Positions 1-10,134 of a stretch of DNA of 64,000 nt are shown here, piece after piece. The notes under the pieces were generated by a model that was given only the letters and a program-made list of their open reading frames with translations, did not search any database and was not told where the DNA came from. Position 1 is the first letter of the stretch. The number at the start of each line of letters is the position of its first letter. The position numbers were made by a program, and so were the translations under genes. The DNA comes from a virus: positions 1 to 64,000 of IMG/VR virus record IMGVR_UViG_3300047157_000068; one strand, 5' to 3'.

Positions 1-3000
1 TATAACACCTTCCTTTAAAGGTTTTTCAGTAACCTCAATATTATCAGCAACATCAGGCTGCTCATATATATCATCTAACTTAACAGTTGTTTGATTTAAT
101 ATAGAAGTAATTAGTGGGTTTTCTGCTAGTAATTCTTGTTTGGGTGTAGATAAAAAGTCTTGAAACCCTGTGTCAGAATCAACAAGTGATTGCTCTATAG
201 GGCTTGTATATACAGTTTCACCAGCTGCATTTTTTGTCATTGTACCTGCAGCCCATACTTGCTTTATAGCATTAAATACATTCTTTAGCTCCTGCGCTTC
301 AGCAGAGTTTTTCCACTCTTGTACAGATAAACTTGTTTTACCTGCTGCAGCCATTCTTGATTTATAACTTCTATAAGATCTCCTCAGTACCTCATCAAGA
401 TAAGGACTTATAGTTATTGTATCAACAGTTAATTTAATACCTGCATTCTCAAGCATTACATCTAAATCGGATTTCTGCTCATCAACATCTTGTCTTTTTG
501 CTTCATCCTTTTCTTCTTGAGTTATTTCTTCTTCACTAGTCTGATCTGTTTTTGTAGATTTATAAACATTTATCAGAGACTGTATCATTTTAAATTTTAT
601 ATCATGAACACCCTCAACAACTTTACCGTTTTCATCATAAAAGTCTATAAGAAAGTCTGCATTCCCTGTCTGTAAAAAAAGTACCATCTGTGCTTCATCT
701 GCATATGCACCAACTGGATCTTTAGCTAAATCATTTATTAGTTGATTTGCTAAAGTAATATCAGTATATTTCTCTAGAGCTGCTTTCATTTCTTTTGCTC
801 TTCCCTCTAGTCTATTCTTAGATAATGCTTGAGATCTTTCTACCATCTCAGCAAACTTTTCAGGGTTATTCATAAACTCAATAGCTTTGTCATATACTTT
901 TGCTCTATTATCTAAAGCATAGTAATCAACTATATCAACTAGTGCAGCATCAATGTTATCTTCATTTACAAATGAGCCTTGCTCTTTAGCCAAAAATCTT
1001 ACGTAATTTTTAAACTCATTTCTTAAGCTATCTTTTAATGCTTTGTTTCTTTTAAATGTACCATTCTTAAATCTATTCTTTTTATCAGTAACAATCTTTT
1101 GAATAGCTTTAAGTCTTGTAATTTTTTCTTGCTTTGGTGATGATGCAGTTGGCGCACCTTTTACACTAGCTCCCTCAAATGCATCTATTTCTTCTTGAAG
1201 GATTACAATCTCCCTCTCAATTGATTCTGGGTCAAGTAAAGTAGTAATATCACTTGCAGCCATTTTTGCAAACAAAGGTTCTGCTTCAAGCTTTGAGTAT
1301 ATCCCATCAGCTCTACTAACTGCAGACATAAAACTTTCATTAGTAAACATGTATAAATAACGTGCATGATCATATCCAGCCCTTGCAACTAACTCATTTA
1401 TATATTCTTTCTCTTGTGTCTTACGGTTGAATTTATTTTCATCAAAAGGATTTACATATTTATCTTTAAGCTTATTATAATTTTCTTCCATCTTATCCAT
1501 TTGGATAATGGTTTCATTTATACGCTTTCTTAACTTGCCATCCTTTTTATCTTTATTACTAACACCAGGGAATGCATCAGCTAATTCAGTATCAGTCATA
1601 TCTAAGAAACCTAATAACTGATCTCTAAAGTGTCTTGTTCCATTTGTTTCAAACATTGTAAAAAACTGTTGAAACTTAGCTGCATCTTCAGCATCTTTAA
1701 ATCCAAAGAAATCTTGTTGATAAGCAGACTTCTTCATTTTTTCAGCCATTTCCTTTTGAATCATAAAATTCAATCTGTTGACATCAAACAACTCTGATGG
1801 ATCTATAGCTTGCTCATTCCATGATTTATTATAAGAGTCAACAATTTTTTCAATCATTTCATCTCTTGTTTTTCTAAACTCAGCAAATGTTTCTTTTTGT
1901 TTTGCCGTAGCTAAACCAATACCAGCTTCTTGCAATCCATACTTATATATAGAAGGCACACCCTGCATAAAAGCTCTTTGTACAGGCTGTACAAGACCAC
2001 CCATTAAAAAACCAGACATAAATACATTAAATCCTTCACCAGAAAACTGATCACCCATTGCAGATAGTATCATTTGATTCTGTAATGCAACACCACCTTG
2101 TGCTGGATTTTGTAGTATTTCTGTATAATAACCAACAGTAGCTGCAGATATTGCTTCTTGAGAAACCTCTTGAATACCTTCAGCAACATTAGCTGCAAAG
2201 TAATCTAACATAACTATACCACCACTACCAGCAACACTTTTCCATCCACCCGCAGCTTTAATTTTTGCACCTAGTCTTTTAAGACCTAAGAAACCTTTTT
2301 CTTTTCCTCCTAAATATTTAAAAGGGTTTTTAATTACTTTACCCGCAGCATCAACTACTTTTTTACCTGCTGTATTTATTACATTTTTAGCAATCCCTTT
2401 ACCAAATGCTGAACCTATTGTACGCTGAATACCTCTTTGGAAACCACCTAATGCATTGCCAAGAACTAACCAGTTACTTGCATATATTATTGGTGCATTG
2501 GCCATCATTGTTTTAAATGCAGCTTGATCAGCAGCATTATTTATTCTAGCCATCTCATATTCATCAACACCCTGACCACCATTAGCAGCAGCGTAGTTAT
2601 TCATACCATTTTTAAGTACTTGATTATATGCCATACCAGCTTCTAACTTGCTCTCAGCCATAGCTAAATTAACAGCTCTCATATCTCTATAAAAACCACC
2701 AAACTTTGCATTCATCTTAGCAAGATTACTCATATTTTGACCAGCATTTTTTGCAGTCTTAATATCTCTAAATGCTTTTACTGTATTAGGTGTAAAACCT
2801 CTACCAAGTAAATTTCCTGCAGCTTTTAATCTTTCACCGCCTTTAGCAGCAACCCAGAAATCTCTAGCATTTTCAATTGCTTTAGCTTGCTTTAATATAT
2901 CTCTTGTACGTTCGTACATTTTTGTGAAACTAAAAAAGCCTTTAACACCTTTAACAACGTTTGCACCTGTCTTAGCTATAGTAACTGGTGCTGCTGTACC

Positions 3001-3783
3001 TCCTGAAAGTGCTGTAACACCCGCTAACACTAGCTCTTCTGCAGCAATAGATATAAGTATACCTCCTGTATATGCAGAGTTAGCTGCTAGGTTATTCATA
3101 AACCCACCAAAACCTCCTCTGGTAGAATTCATTATACCCATCTTGTCTTCAAAAGCTGTAGCTGAGTCAAGATCTGGCTCAAGATAATCAGAACCACTAA
3201 ACATAGATCCATATACAGAACTTAATCCTGTACCAACTAATGACCACCAATTACCTCTCATTCTGGAAAAGTCATCATAAATTGTAGAATTTGCATTATA
3301 AAAACTTTCCATATTAGAATATGGAGAATATCCTAACTTATCAAACTCAGGATGTTCAAAATATCTCATAAACTGAGTTTGCCTCATTCCTGTAAATGCA
3401 GGGGCAACTTTTTTTTCTGATACAGGTGTATCATTTAAAGTCAATAACCTCTTCGTCATTGAAAAGGTGTTCTCAGTATTATCAGGTCTGCTTTGAGTAA
3501 CAGGATTATATGTATCAGTAGCAGGACCGGGATCAGCTATACCTAAACTTGCCATAGCACCCACACCATACTTATCTATTGCTGCTGTGTATTCATTAAC
3601 ACCTGATATATCATCAGCTGCTAAATCACCGCTCATAGCATAATTATTAAAATTCTCTTCTGGAGTTTCAAATAATTCTTCAATAGGTTCAAAACGGAAC
3701 TGCCCATCAGGTATTACACTTGGGGCAGGTCTTTCAGCTTCTCTATTAAGTTGTTGTAATGGTGTTTTAGATTCGTTTTCCAT
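1..3783 (-). CDS. Very large virion 'cargo'-type protein, partial (C-terminus beyond left edge)
   Basis: A single frame is open without a stop from the ATG at 3783 to the left edge, giving at least 1261 residues. The first ~200 residues are acidic and low in complexity. A central stretch (about residues 230-560) is rich in Gly, Ala and hydrophobic residues with Lys/Arg between them, and could be membrane-active or amphipathic. The rest is charged and helix-rich. I recognise no catalytic motif. It lies last in a run of five giant proteins downstream of the ring and muzzle genes, the position where crAss-like phages encode ejected cargo proteins followed by a giant virion RNA polymerase. It is therefore inferred to be a virion protein ejected with DNA. 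RNA polymerase motifs such as DxDxD were not seen in the visible part. Confidence 0.6.
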   Translation of the reverse strand, partial: MENESKTPLQQLNREAERPAPSVIPDGQFRFEPIEELFETPEENFNNYAMSGDLAADDISGVNEYTAAIDKYGVGAMASLGIADPGPATDTYNPVTQSRPDNTENTFSMTKRLLTLNDTPVSEKKVAPAFTGMRQTQFMRYFEHPEFDKLGYSPYSNMESFYNANSTIYDDFSRMRGNWWSLVGTGLSSVYGSMFSGSDYLEPDLDSATAFEDKMGIMNSTRGGFGGFMNNLAANSAYTGGILISIAAEELVLAGVTALSGGTAAPVTIAKTGANVVKGVKGFFSFTKMYERTRDILKQAKAIENARDFWVAAKGGERLKAAGNLLGRGFTPNTVKAFRDIKTAKNAGQNMSNLAKMNAKFGGFYRDMRAVNLAMAESKLEAGMAYNQVLKNGMNNYAAANGGQGVDEYEMARINNAADQAAFKTMMANAPIIYASNWLVLGNALGGFQRGIQRTIGSAFGKGIAKNVINTAGKKVVDAAGKVIKNPFKYLGGKEKGFLGLKRLGAKIKAAGGWKSVAGSGGIVMLDYFAANVAEGIQEVSQEAISAATVGYYTEILQNPAQGGVALQNQMILSAMGDQFSGEGFNVFMSGFLMGGLVQPVQRAFMQGVPSIYKYGLQEAGIGLATAKQKETFAEFRKTRDEMIEKIVDSYNKSWNEQAIDPSELFDVNRLNFMIQKEMAEKMKKSAYQQDFFGFKDAEDAAKFQQFFTMFETNGTRHFRDQLLGFLDMTDTELADAFPGVSNKDKKDGKLRKRINETIIQMDKMEENYNKLKDKYVNPFDENKFNRKTQEKEYINELVARAGYDHARYLYMFTNESFMSAVSRADGIYSKLEAEPLFAKMAASDITTLLDPESIEREIVILQEEIDAFEGASVKGAPTASSPKQEKITRLKAIQKIVTDKKNRFKNGTFKRNKALKDSLRNEFKNYVRFLAKEQGSFVNEDNIDAALVDIVDYYALDNRAKVYDKAIEFMNNPEKFAEMVERSQALSKNRLEGRAKEMKAALEKYTDITLANQLINDLAKDPVGAYADEAQMVLFLQTGNADFLIDFYDENGKVVEGVHDIKFKMIQSLINVYKSTKTDQTSEEEITQEEKDEAKRQDVDEQKSDLDVMLENAGIKLTVDTITISPYLDEVLRRSYRSYKSRMAAAGKTSLSVQEWKNSAEAQELKNVFNAIKQVWAAGTMTKNAAGETVYTSPIEQSLVDSDTGFQDFLSTPKQELLAENPLITSILNQTTVKLDDIYEQPDVADNIEVTEKPLKEGVI

Positions 3784-3794
3784 TTACTTATGCT

Positions 3795-6700
3795 TTATTT
3801 TTTACCATAAATAGCCTGATCCTTTTCTCTCAAAGCTTGGTTATTTCTTCTTATCTCTTCATACTGAGCTTTCATAGCCATCATCTGCTGATCAATACCC
3901 ATTAAACCATTTCTAAAATCCATTTGTATAGTACCTGAATCTGTAGTATACTCAGTATAATTTTCTGCATCAGGATCATAAGGATTATAATAATTTACAT
4001 TATAACTAAAATTATAATCACCAGTTCCATTTTTTATAACTCTATACTCTGCAGTATTAGTTATACCATTATCATTAGGAATTGTATAGTCATGATAGTT
4101 ATTATTATCTCCACCTAATATATCTATTTCTGTTGAAGAATAATAATCATTCTTTTTAGCTTTAACGTTCATATCATCTTGTTGATCATAAACTAAGAAT
4201 ATACCACTCTCATTGTTGTCTGTACCAACACCTTTTAATTTCTTTATGTCTTCTGTTGTTAATGAACCATACTGTGAATCTTTTGGCCCTTTAACTTTAG
4301 ATGCTAGCCATTCTGGACTAAACTTAAGCTCATATCCTGCATGAGTTTTATCTCCTACTTTAGCTTTGTCATACACAGGCATATAAGCTAATGTCCCTAT
4401 TGGAGCTATGGCATCTGTGTTAGATCTCTTAGGATTATTAATCCACGTATTTAAATCTTCTATCCACAAATTATAGACTTTTAATGCTAAATCATTTTTT
4501 TGTTCTAACTCACTATCCTTACCTAATGTACCAACACCCATTCCAAATGTAGAGTTGTTAGCTTGTAAAGTTTTAATTTGATTAATCATGTTAGCCATTT
4601 CTTGCTCATTGTCAGCATTTCTTGCTAAAGGATTAATAGCATAGTTATATGTAGGATTACTTACAACATCAGTAAAGCTTCCATCAATACCATATCTAGC
4701 AGAATTAAAATCTCCTGAATTTACATTAGCATCTAACTGACCTGTAAGTCTTTTGTTTAATCCTTTTTTAATTGCATCATATACCATACTTGCTTCTGAT
4801 TCAATTGCGGTATTATCCATCATCATTGCTCTAGAACCATCCTTATTATATCTTGGAATTTTCGTAACACCACTTGTTTTGGACGCAGGGTTAATTTGTA
4901 AATCATAAGCAGGTACCATATAATCTTTATTATTAGTTCCAACATCTACTTTCCAATTTAAATCAACATTGGTAATTGTACCATCCTCAACACCTTTCTT
5001 AACCAAAGCAATATACTCAGTTTTATTTAAAGGTATACCGTCTTTAAAAATGTTTGGGAAATTACCATTATCCATTAAGTTTTTAACATGCTTATTTTGT
5101 TTTTTAACATTAACAGTAGTAATATTATTTGCTTCATCAAATTTTTCATATGCTGTTGTTACAAATTGTTCTACACCTTTTATCTGAGTGTTAGTACCAT
5201 TAATACCATTCATTTTTTGATACAACGCATCATACTGATTTCTTTGATCTTTTGATAATACCATATTTGGATTATCTAAAGCCTGCTGTCTAGTGTTTGA
5301 AAACTGTTCATTTTTGTCACTATATATTTTATTAATCAAATCTCTATTAACATAACCAGTAGATTCCCCGTCTTCATTAGTAGTTTGTTCTAATAGTTTT
5401 GTTTTTATTTCTGATATAGATCCTCTAAATTCTTTTTGTTCTCCATTTTCTCCTGTTACAGTAATACCATAAGTTTGATCCTCACTTTCATTGTCACCTC
5501 TAGGATTCATCAAACTCATCATGCTAACAATATCATTTACTTGATTAGCAGCTAATTTAGTATCAGCTTCTTGAAATTGAGTTTTAGTCCTTTCAATCAT
5601 GTCAGTATTCTGGGTAACCTCATTTTTTTTATTAGTGGCTAAATCTATTGTATTACCATCACCCAATGTTGTATAGCCAGAAGATAGTGCATCACCAAGC
5701 GGACTGTTTATACCAGTACCTTCTAAGTCACTTTTATATTTTTCAAGGTCAAGTCTGTTTTGTTGTTTAACTTTCTCTAGGTTGAGAGCATTAGCAGCAT
5801 TAGCTCTAATCTTGCTCATGTCATACTTGAACTGTTTTTCTTTTAAAGCATATGGGTTGGCATTCATTTCATATTCATAGTCTCTTGCGCTAAATGCTTG
5901 TGCAGATTCTCTCATATCATTCATGATATTATTCTGCATAAGCATACTATATGCTTTATTTAAAGTATTATTTAATGTTTTACTAGGTAAAGCTGCTTCT
6001 TCTCTAATTCTTTTTTTAGCTTCTAGTGCTGCTTTAAATTGTTCTGTTCTTGATAATTGTTCTGTATTAGCATTATCAAGTTGTGAGCCTTCTATTATAC
6101 CATTAGCACCTTTATAGTTTGCCCAAGAAACATTAGCTTTTTCTGCTTTAGCTAAAGCTTGCATATCTTGAGCTATTCTAAGTTCATTAATACCTTCAAT
6201 TCTTCTAATTGTTTCAGAAGCCCAAAGCTCTTGTCCTTGCTCTAAGTTAGCTGCTCTACCTTCTTTAACTGCAGCTGTTGCCCAATCCATACCTTTTACA
6301 TATGCTTCTGTTTGATATGCAGCTTGTACTCTTGGATGTTCCATAAGTCTATTTCTGATTTGCTGTAATGCAGCACCAGTTACTTGAGCACCATTTTGTT
6401 CAGTAATTATCCAATCAGAATTTATAATTTCTTTTGGGTTAGTTGCAGATATAGGCTTATTAGGATTATATTTAGGATTAGGTTTTTTAGCAAACCTATC
6501 TCTTTTCATTTTTAAAGGTGGGTCCATGTTCTCTAATAGTTGCTGACCCATTTCAAATAAGTTAGCATCAGGAACATATTTTGGAAGAGCCATTTGCATA
6601 GCTTTATCAGGACTAGCATTAATAAATGCATCCATTTGATATTGCATTGCTCTTTCTCCTGTTTTCCAATATTTACTTTGTACACTTCTATCAGGTGAAT

Positions 6701-7079
6701 TCAGCAATAAATTTGCTGTTTTCATTTCTTCTCTATATCTAGAAGTAAACAAAACATCTTTTACAGTAATATCATCTTCATAGAATGGGGCAAACACGTC
6801 CCTAGCTGCATTGACATTTTGTTGTAATGATAAATCCATACCAGATATTTTTTCAATCTGTGGTGCAATTTGTTCTGCGTACTGATCTCTTCTTTCTTTA
6901 GTATCTTCTCTTGACAAATCAGCATAAACTACTTTATTATATAATTCATTAGTAGCTTTAAAATTAGTATCATACTTATCTTGTCTTGTCTCCAATACAG
7001 CAGACAAGAATTTATAATCCGGTGTAAACGGTTTAATATCCGGTAAGTATGTATCTGCTCCTTTTATGTATGTTGCCAT
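3795..7079 (-). CDS. Large virion 'cargo'-type protein
   Basis: 1094 residues with an ATG start and TAA stop, 11 bp upstream of the next leftward gene. The N-terminus (GADTYLPDIKPFTPDY) is followed by long helical, Gln/Asn/Lys-rich stretches and a C-terminal half rich in Asn, Asp and Tyr. The last ~30 residues are a charged helix rich in Met, Gln and Arg. I see no transmembrane segment and no enzyme motif. Its place between other giant proteins downstream of the muzzle gene suggests a structural protein packaged in the capsid or tail and ejected into the host. The role is inferred from position only. Confidence 0.6.
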   Translation of the reverse strand: MATYIKGADTYLPDIKPFTPDYKFLSAVLETRQDKYDTNFKATNELYNKVVYADLSREDTKERRDQYAEQIAPQIEKISGMDLSLQQNVNAARDVFAPFYEDDITVKDVLFTSRYREEMKTANLLLNSPDRSVQSKYWKTGERAMQYQMDAFINASPDKAMQMALPKYVPDANLFEMGQQLLENMDPPLKMKRDRFAKKPNPKYNPNKPISATNPKEIINSDWIITEQNGAQVTGAALQQIRNRLMEHPRVQAAYQTEAYVKGMDWATAAVKEGRAANLEQGQELWASETIRRIEGINELRIAQDMQALAKAEKANVSWANYKGANGIIEGSQLDNANTEQLSRTEQFKAALEAKKRIREEAALPSKTLNNTLNKAYSMLMQNNIMNDMRESAQAFSARDYEYEMNANPYALKEKQFKYDMSKIRANAANALNLEKVKQQNRLDLEKYKSDLEGTGINSPLGDALSSGYTTLGDGNTIDLATNKKNEVTQNTDMIERTKTQFQEADTKLAANQVNDIVSMMSLMNPRGDNESEDQTYGITVTGENGEQKEFRGSISEIKTKLLEQTTNEDGESTGYVNRDLINKIYSDKNEQFSNTRQQALDNPNMVLSKDQRNQYDALYQKMNGINGTNTQIKGVEQFVTTAYEKFDEANNITTVNVKKQNKHVKNLMDNGNFPNIFKDGIPLNKTEYIALVKKGVEDGTITNVDLNWKVDVGTNNKDYMVPAYDLQINPASKTSGVTKIPRYNKDGSRAMMMDNTAIESEASMVYDAIKKGLNKRLTGQLDANVNSGDFNSARYGIDGSFTDVVSNPTYNYAINPLARNADNEQEMANMINQIKTLQANNSTFGMGVGTLGKDSELEQKNDLALKVYNLWIEDLNTWINNPKRSNTDAIAPIGTLAYMPVYDKAKVGDKTHAGYELKFSPEWLASKVKGPKDSQYGSLTTEDIKKLKGVGTDNNESGIFLVYDQQDDMNVKAKKNDYYSSTEIDILGGDNNNYHDYTIPNDNGITNTAEYRVIKNGTGDYNFSYNVNYYNPYDPDAENYTEYTTDSGTIQMDFRNGLMGIDQQMMAMKAQYEEIRRNNQALREKDQAIYGKK

Positions 7080-7138
7080 AATGTAAAATTAATATAATTA
7101 TATAAGTTTACAAAGTGTTTTGTATAAACCCTTTAAGT

Positions 7139-10132
7139 TTACATTCCCATCTTACCACTGTAAAATGGTACTGCCCACTTTGATAAACGCTTTTTATTCT
7201 CTTTTGTCTCCAGACCCTTTTTACCTTTTTGTACATAACCTGGGGGTAATCCATTGGAGGACAAATCTCTTTGTGCATTATTCAATCTACTATTTTTACT
7301 TGTAGTTTGAGAATAATAACCAGGATATAAAAACTCAAGATATTCTTTTGTTACTGGTCTTTGTACACCCTCATTATCTTCTCCTATTAGTTTTTGAGCT
7401 CTTTCAAAATCTTTAGCTCTTTGATATGCCTGATCATATTTTCCTTCTTCTGTAAATTTTCTACCATCTTCAGTAAATTCAATTATACCAAACTGATTTG
7501 GGTTAGTATTGAAATTTGGATTAATTGTATTTAAGTTATATGTATTAGCCAAATTAGTTAAGCCTGCATTAAACAGTTCATTATACTTTCCTGTTCTCCA
7601 ATTAGTAAAGTTGTCCTTCTGCTGGAGAGCGGTTATAGTATCATCATAAAGCTGCTTATTAGTTGCATTGTTTAACTGATCTACTTTCATATTAAGTTGA
7701 GGTTGCATAACTCCAACTTGATTCATGGTTCTAACATTATTTTGATTAACTTGATTAATTGCTTTTGCATTAGCATCTAAAGTTTTACCAAAAACATTAC
7801 TTCTTGAAATAGCCTGTGGACCATATGCACCTAGTGCATTAACCATAGTATTTAATGCAGAAGTATTAGCATTTACTCTACCTGTATAATCATCAAGTAC
7901 ATAATCTATTTTTTGATCTTCTAATACAGGTGCATATGGTAAACGTAAAGTATCTTTTATAGCTCCAACAGTATTAAGATTATTAATGTCTTGAGCCCAC
8001 CATAATTTATCTGGGCCCTCATATTCTTTAACATCTGTTGTTATTATTTCTTTATCCGGCTCTGGTAAATCCATCATTCTAATATCTTCAGGACTATAGT
8101 CTATATCAAACCCTGGAGCATTATATGTATATCCACCTCTTGCACCATCAAATCTTCTTTTCTTCCATTTTCTATCTATTTTACCATCACCATCTTCATC
8201 ATAGGTTTTTGGATCATCTTTAAATGCTGCTGCTAAAGATTCATCAGTAAAGAAATATGGTATATAAGGAAGATCTTTCTTTTTAAAATACTCCCTTCTT
8301 TTTTCTTCATATTTATTTTGAAATGATCTCCAGTTTTTATCATAACCTTCTCTGTCTGATCTAGGAAAATTATATTTCCAATTTGGTCCTAACTCATCAA
8401 TGATAGATTGATTTCTAAATCTAAAATCTTCTTCAGCTTCTTCTGAAGAAAATAAAGAAGAACCATAACCAAATTCATCAGCTGTAGCTTGTTCATCAGG
8501 TAATTTTACATTATCATACATACCAGGTATAAAAGATGCTATTCCAGATGCATCTGTTATCTTTTGTTGTTCTTGTACCTCATCTGTATATACATCAGAT
8601 CTATTTCCACTACCTACTATATCAGCTTCTGTTGCTTCTCCTTTTTGTCTAACTCTAGTATCTTTTCTTTCATCTGACGCAGGTTTAATAAACTTTAGTT
8701 GTTTTTTACCATCTATAGTAACTACAACAGGAGAGTATCCTTCTTTAATATTTAAATTAAACTCATTATGTTCTTTAGTTCCTGCTTTAAAAGGATTTTT
8801 ATTTCCTTCTACTTTAGCTTCTTCTTTTTTTGTTACTGGTATTTCTGTGTCAGAAACCTCTTCGTTTTGTCTTTTTTGTACATTAGTTTGTTTAGGACCT
8901 ACAAAGCCTTCTACATCTTCAGGAAACTGTACAGCAAATTCTTCTTCAGTAAGTGAAAGATCACCGTCATTAGATTTTGCTAAAGTCATTGGATCATAGT
9001 TATCAATAGGAGTTAATGCTTTACCATATAAATACTTTTCTCCCACAGTTAACTGATCTAAAAATTTAGGATTTATAGAACCATCAAATTCTCTATGTAA
9101 ATTATGTCTAATAAAATAATCATAATATTCTGCTCTAGTAGCTGGTTGGCCATTTAAAGTATAAGTACTTTTTTTCTCACCATTACCCTCTTGTGCTTTC
9201 TTTATAAAGTCTCCTAACTCTGTACCAAATTTAGCAGTAGTTAATGCTCCTTCATCCCCCAAAGCCATAGCCAGTGGATCTGCACCCATAGGCTGTTGCA
9301 TTTGCTGAGAAGGCATCATTTGTTGATTACCTTGAGGTGCCATTTGCTGTTGATCTTGCTGAGCTAAAAATTGTTGCAACATCATTATTTGTTGTTGTTG
9401 CTCAGGAGGTAAAGCAGCTAATGCTTTTTGTTGTGCTTCTCTTCTTGATATTTCCTCAACCTTAGCTGTAAACTCAATTGGATCTTCTCCAATAGACACT
9501 AAGTAAGGATGAGATGCTAATGGTACACCATCAGAAAATTCTTTCTTTGCTTCTTGCATAAATGCTAACCTAGAAAGATCATTCATGTTTTTCTTTAACA
9601 TTAATTCAGCACTTGTTGCAGATATGTTATCAGAGTATTGTGAGTTTAACTCGCCATAATATTCTTGTAAGCCAAATTTCTTTGACACTTTAGCTGGAGT
9701 TTTTTTAGCTCCACCCATATCAAATTCTGACATCTCATCTTTTGATAGTTTTAATTTACGTGTATCAGAAAAAACAAAAGATTGCTCTGGCAAAAACATT
9801 GGTACACCACCACTTGTATGTCTAGGACCTGTTATATCATATAAACCAAATGTCCCATCATTATTTAAATCAGTCAAAACTGTTTCTCCACCTTCTGCTT
9901 CTAAATTAGCATCTTCTCTTGGTACACTTGATAAACTATATCTAACTGATTCATCTTGTGAATCATTAAAATTAGTGTTTCCATAGTATGCCTGTGGAGT
10001 TGTAACCAAACCATAATCAGCTTGATCACCTGTTGTCATACCACCATCTCTCATAGATTTAGTATCTTCTACAACTTTACCATTGCGTATAGCAAATCCT
10101 TCAGGTAGTTTATTTATTTTAATTTTTGCCAT
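7139..10132 (-). CDS. Large virion 'cargo'-type protein with Ca-binding-like loops
   Basis: 997 residues, ATG start, TAA stop; its start is 2 bp from the stop of the next upstream gene. The N-terminal ~160 residues are Asp/Gly-rich and contain the EF-hand/dockerin-like loop DLNNDGTFGLYD and the segment TGPRHTSGGVPMFLPEQSFV, which I associate with crAss-like and other large aquatic phage virion proteins. Residues ~240-280 are a Gln/Met-rich low-complexity stretch. A second loop of the DxDxDG type (DEDGDGKID) lies near residue 645. The C-terminal third is Asn-rich and helical and ends with a basic tail. It is probably an internal virion protein; calcium binding is inferred from the loop pattern alone. 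Confidence 0.6.
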   Translation of the reverse strand: MAKIKINKLPEGFAIRNGKVVEDTKSMRDGGMTTGDQADYGLVTTPQAYYGNTNFNDSQDESVRYSLSSVPREDANLEAEGGETVLTDLNNDGTFGLYDITGPRHTSGGVPMFLPEQSFVFSDTRKLKLSKDEMSEFDMGGAKKTPAKVSKKFGLQEYYGELNSQYSDNISATSAELMLKKNMNDLSRLAFMQEAKKEFSDGVPLASHPYLVSIGEDPIEFTAKVEEISRREAQQKALAALPPEQQQQIMMLQQFLAQQDQQQMAPQGNQQMMPSQQMQQPMGADPLAMALGDEGALTTAKFGTELGDFIKKAQEGNGEKKSTYTLNGQPATRAEYYDYFIRHNLHREFDGSINPKFLDQLTVGEKYLYGKALTPIDNYDPMTLAKSNDGDLSLTEEEFAVQFPEDVEGFVGPKQTNVQKRQNEEVSDTEIPVTKKEEAKVEGNKNPFKAGTKEHNEFNLNIKEGYSPVVVTIDGKKQLKFIKPASDERKDTRVRQKGEATEADIVGSGNRSDVYTDEVQEQQKITDASGIASFIPGMYDNVKLPDEQATADEFGYGSSLFSSEEAEEDFRFRNQSIIDELGPNWKYNFPRSDREGYDKNWRSFQNKYEEKRREYFKKKDLPYIPYFFTDESLAAAFKDDPKTYDEDGDGKIDRKWKKRRFDGARGGYTYNAPGFDIDYSPEDIRMMDLPEPDKEIITTDVKEYEGPDKLWWAQDINNLNTVGAIKDTLRLPYAPVLEDQKIDYVLDDYTGRVNANTSALNTMVNALGAYGPQAISRSNVFGKTLDANAKAINQVNQNNVRTMNQVGVMQPQLNMKVDQLNNATNKQLYDDTITALQQKDNFTNWRTGKYNELFNAGLTNLANTYNLNTINPNFNTNPNQFGIIEFTEDGRKFTEEGKYDQAYQRAKDFERAQKLIGEDNEGVQRPVTKEYLEFLYPGYYSQTTSKNSRLNNAQRDLSSNGLPPGYVQKGKKGLETKENKKRLSKWAVPFYSGKMGM

Positions 10133-10134
10133 AA

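Noticed and set aside
1203-1388. Small ORFs on either strand within 1-3783
   Set aside because: They are shadows of the single long minus-strand frame that is open from 3783 to the left edge.
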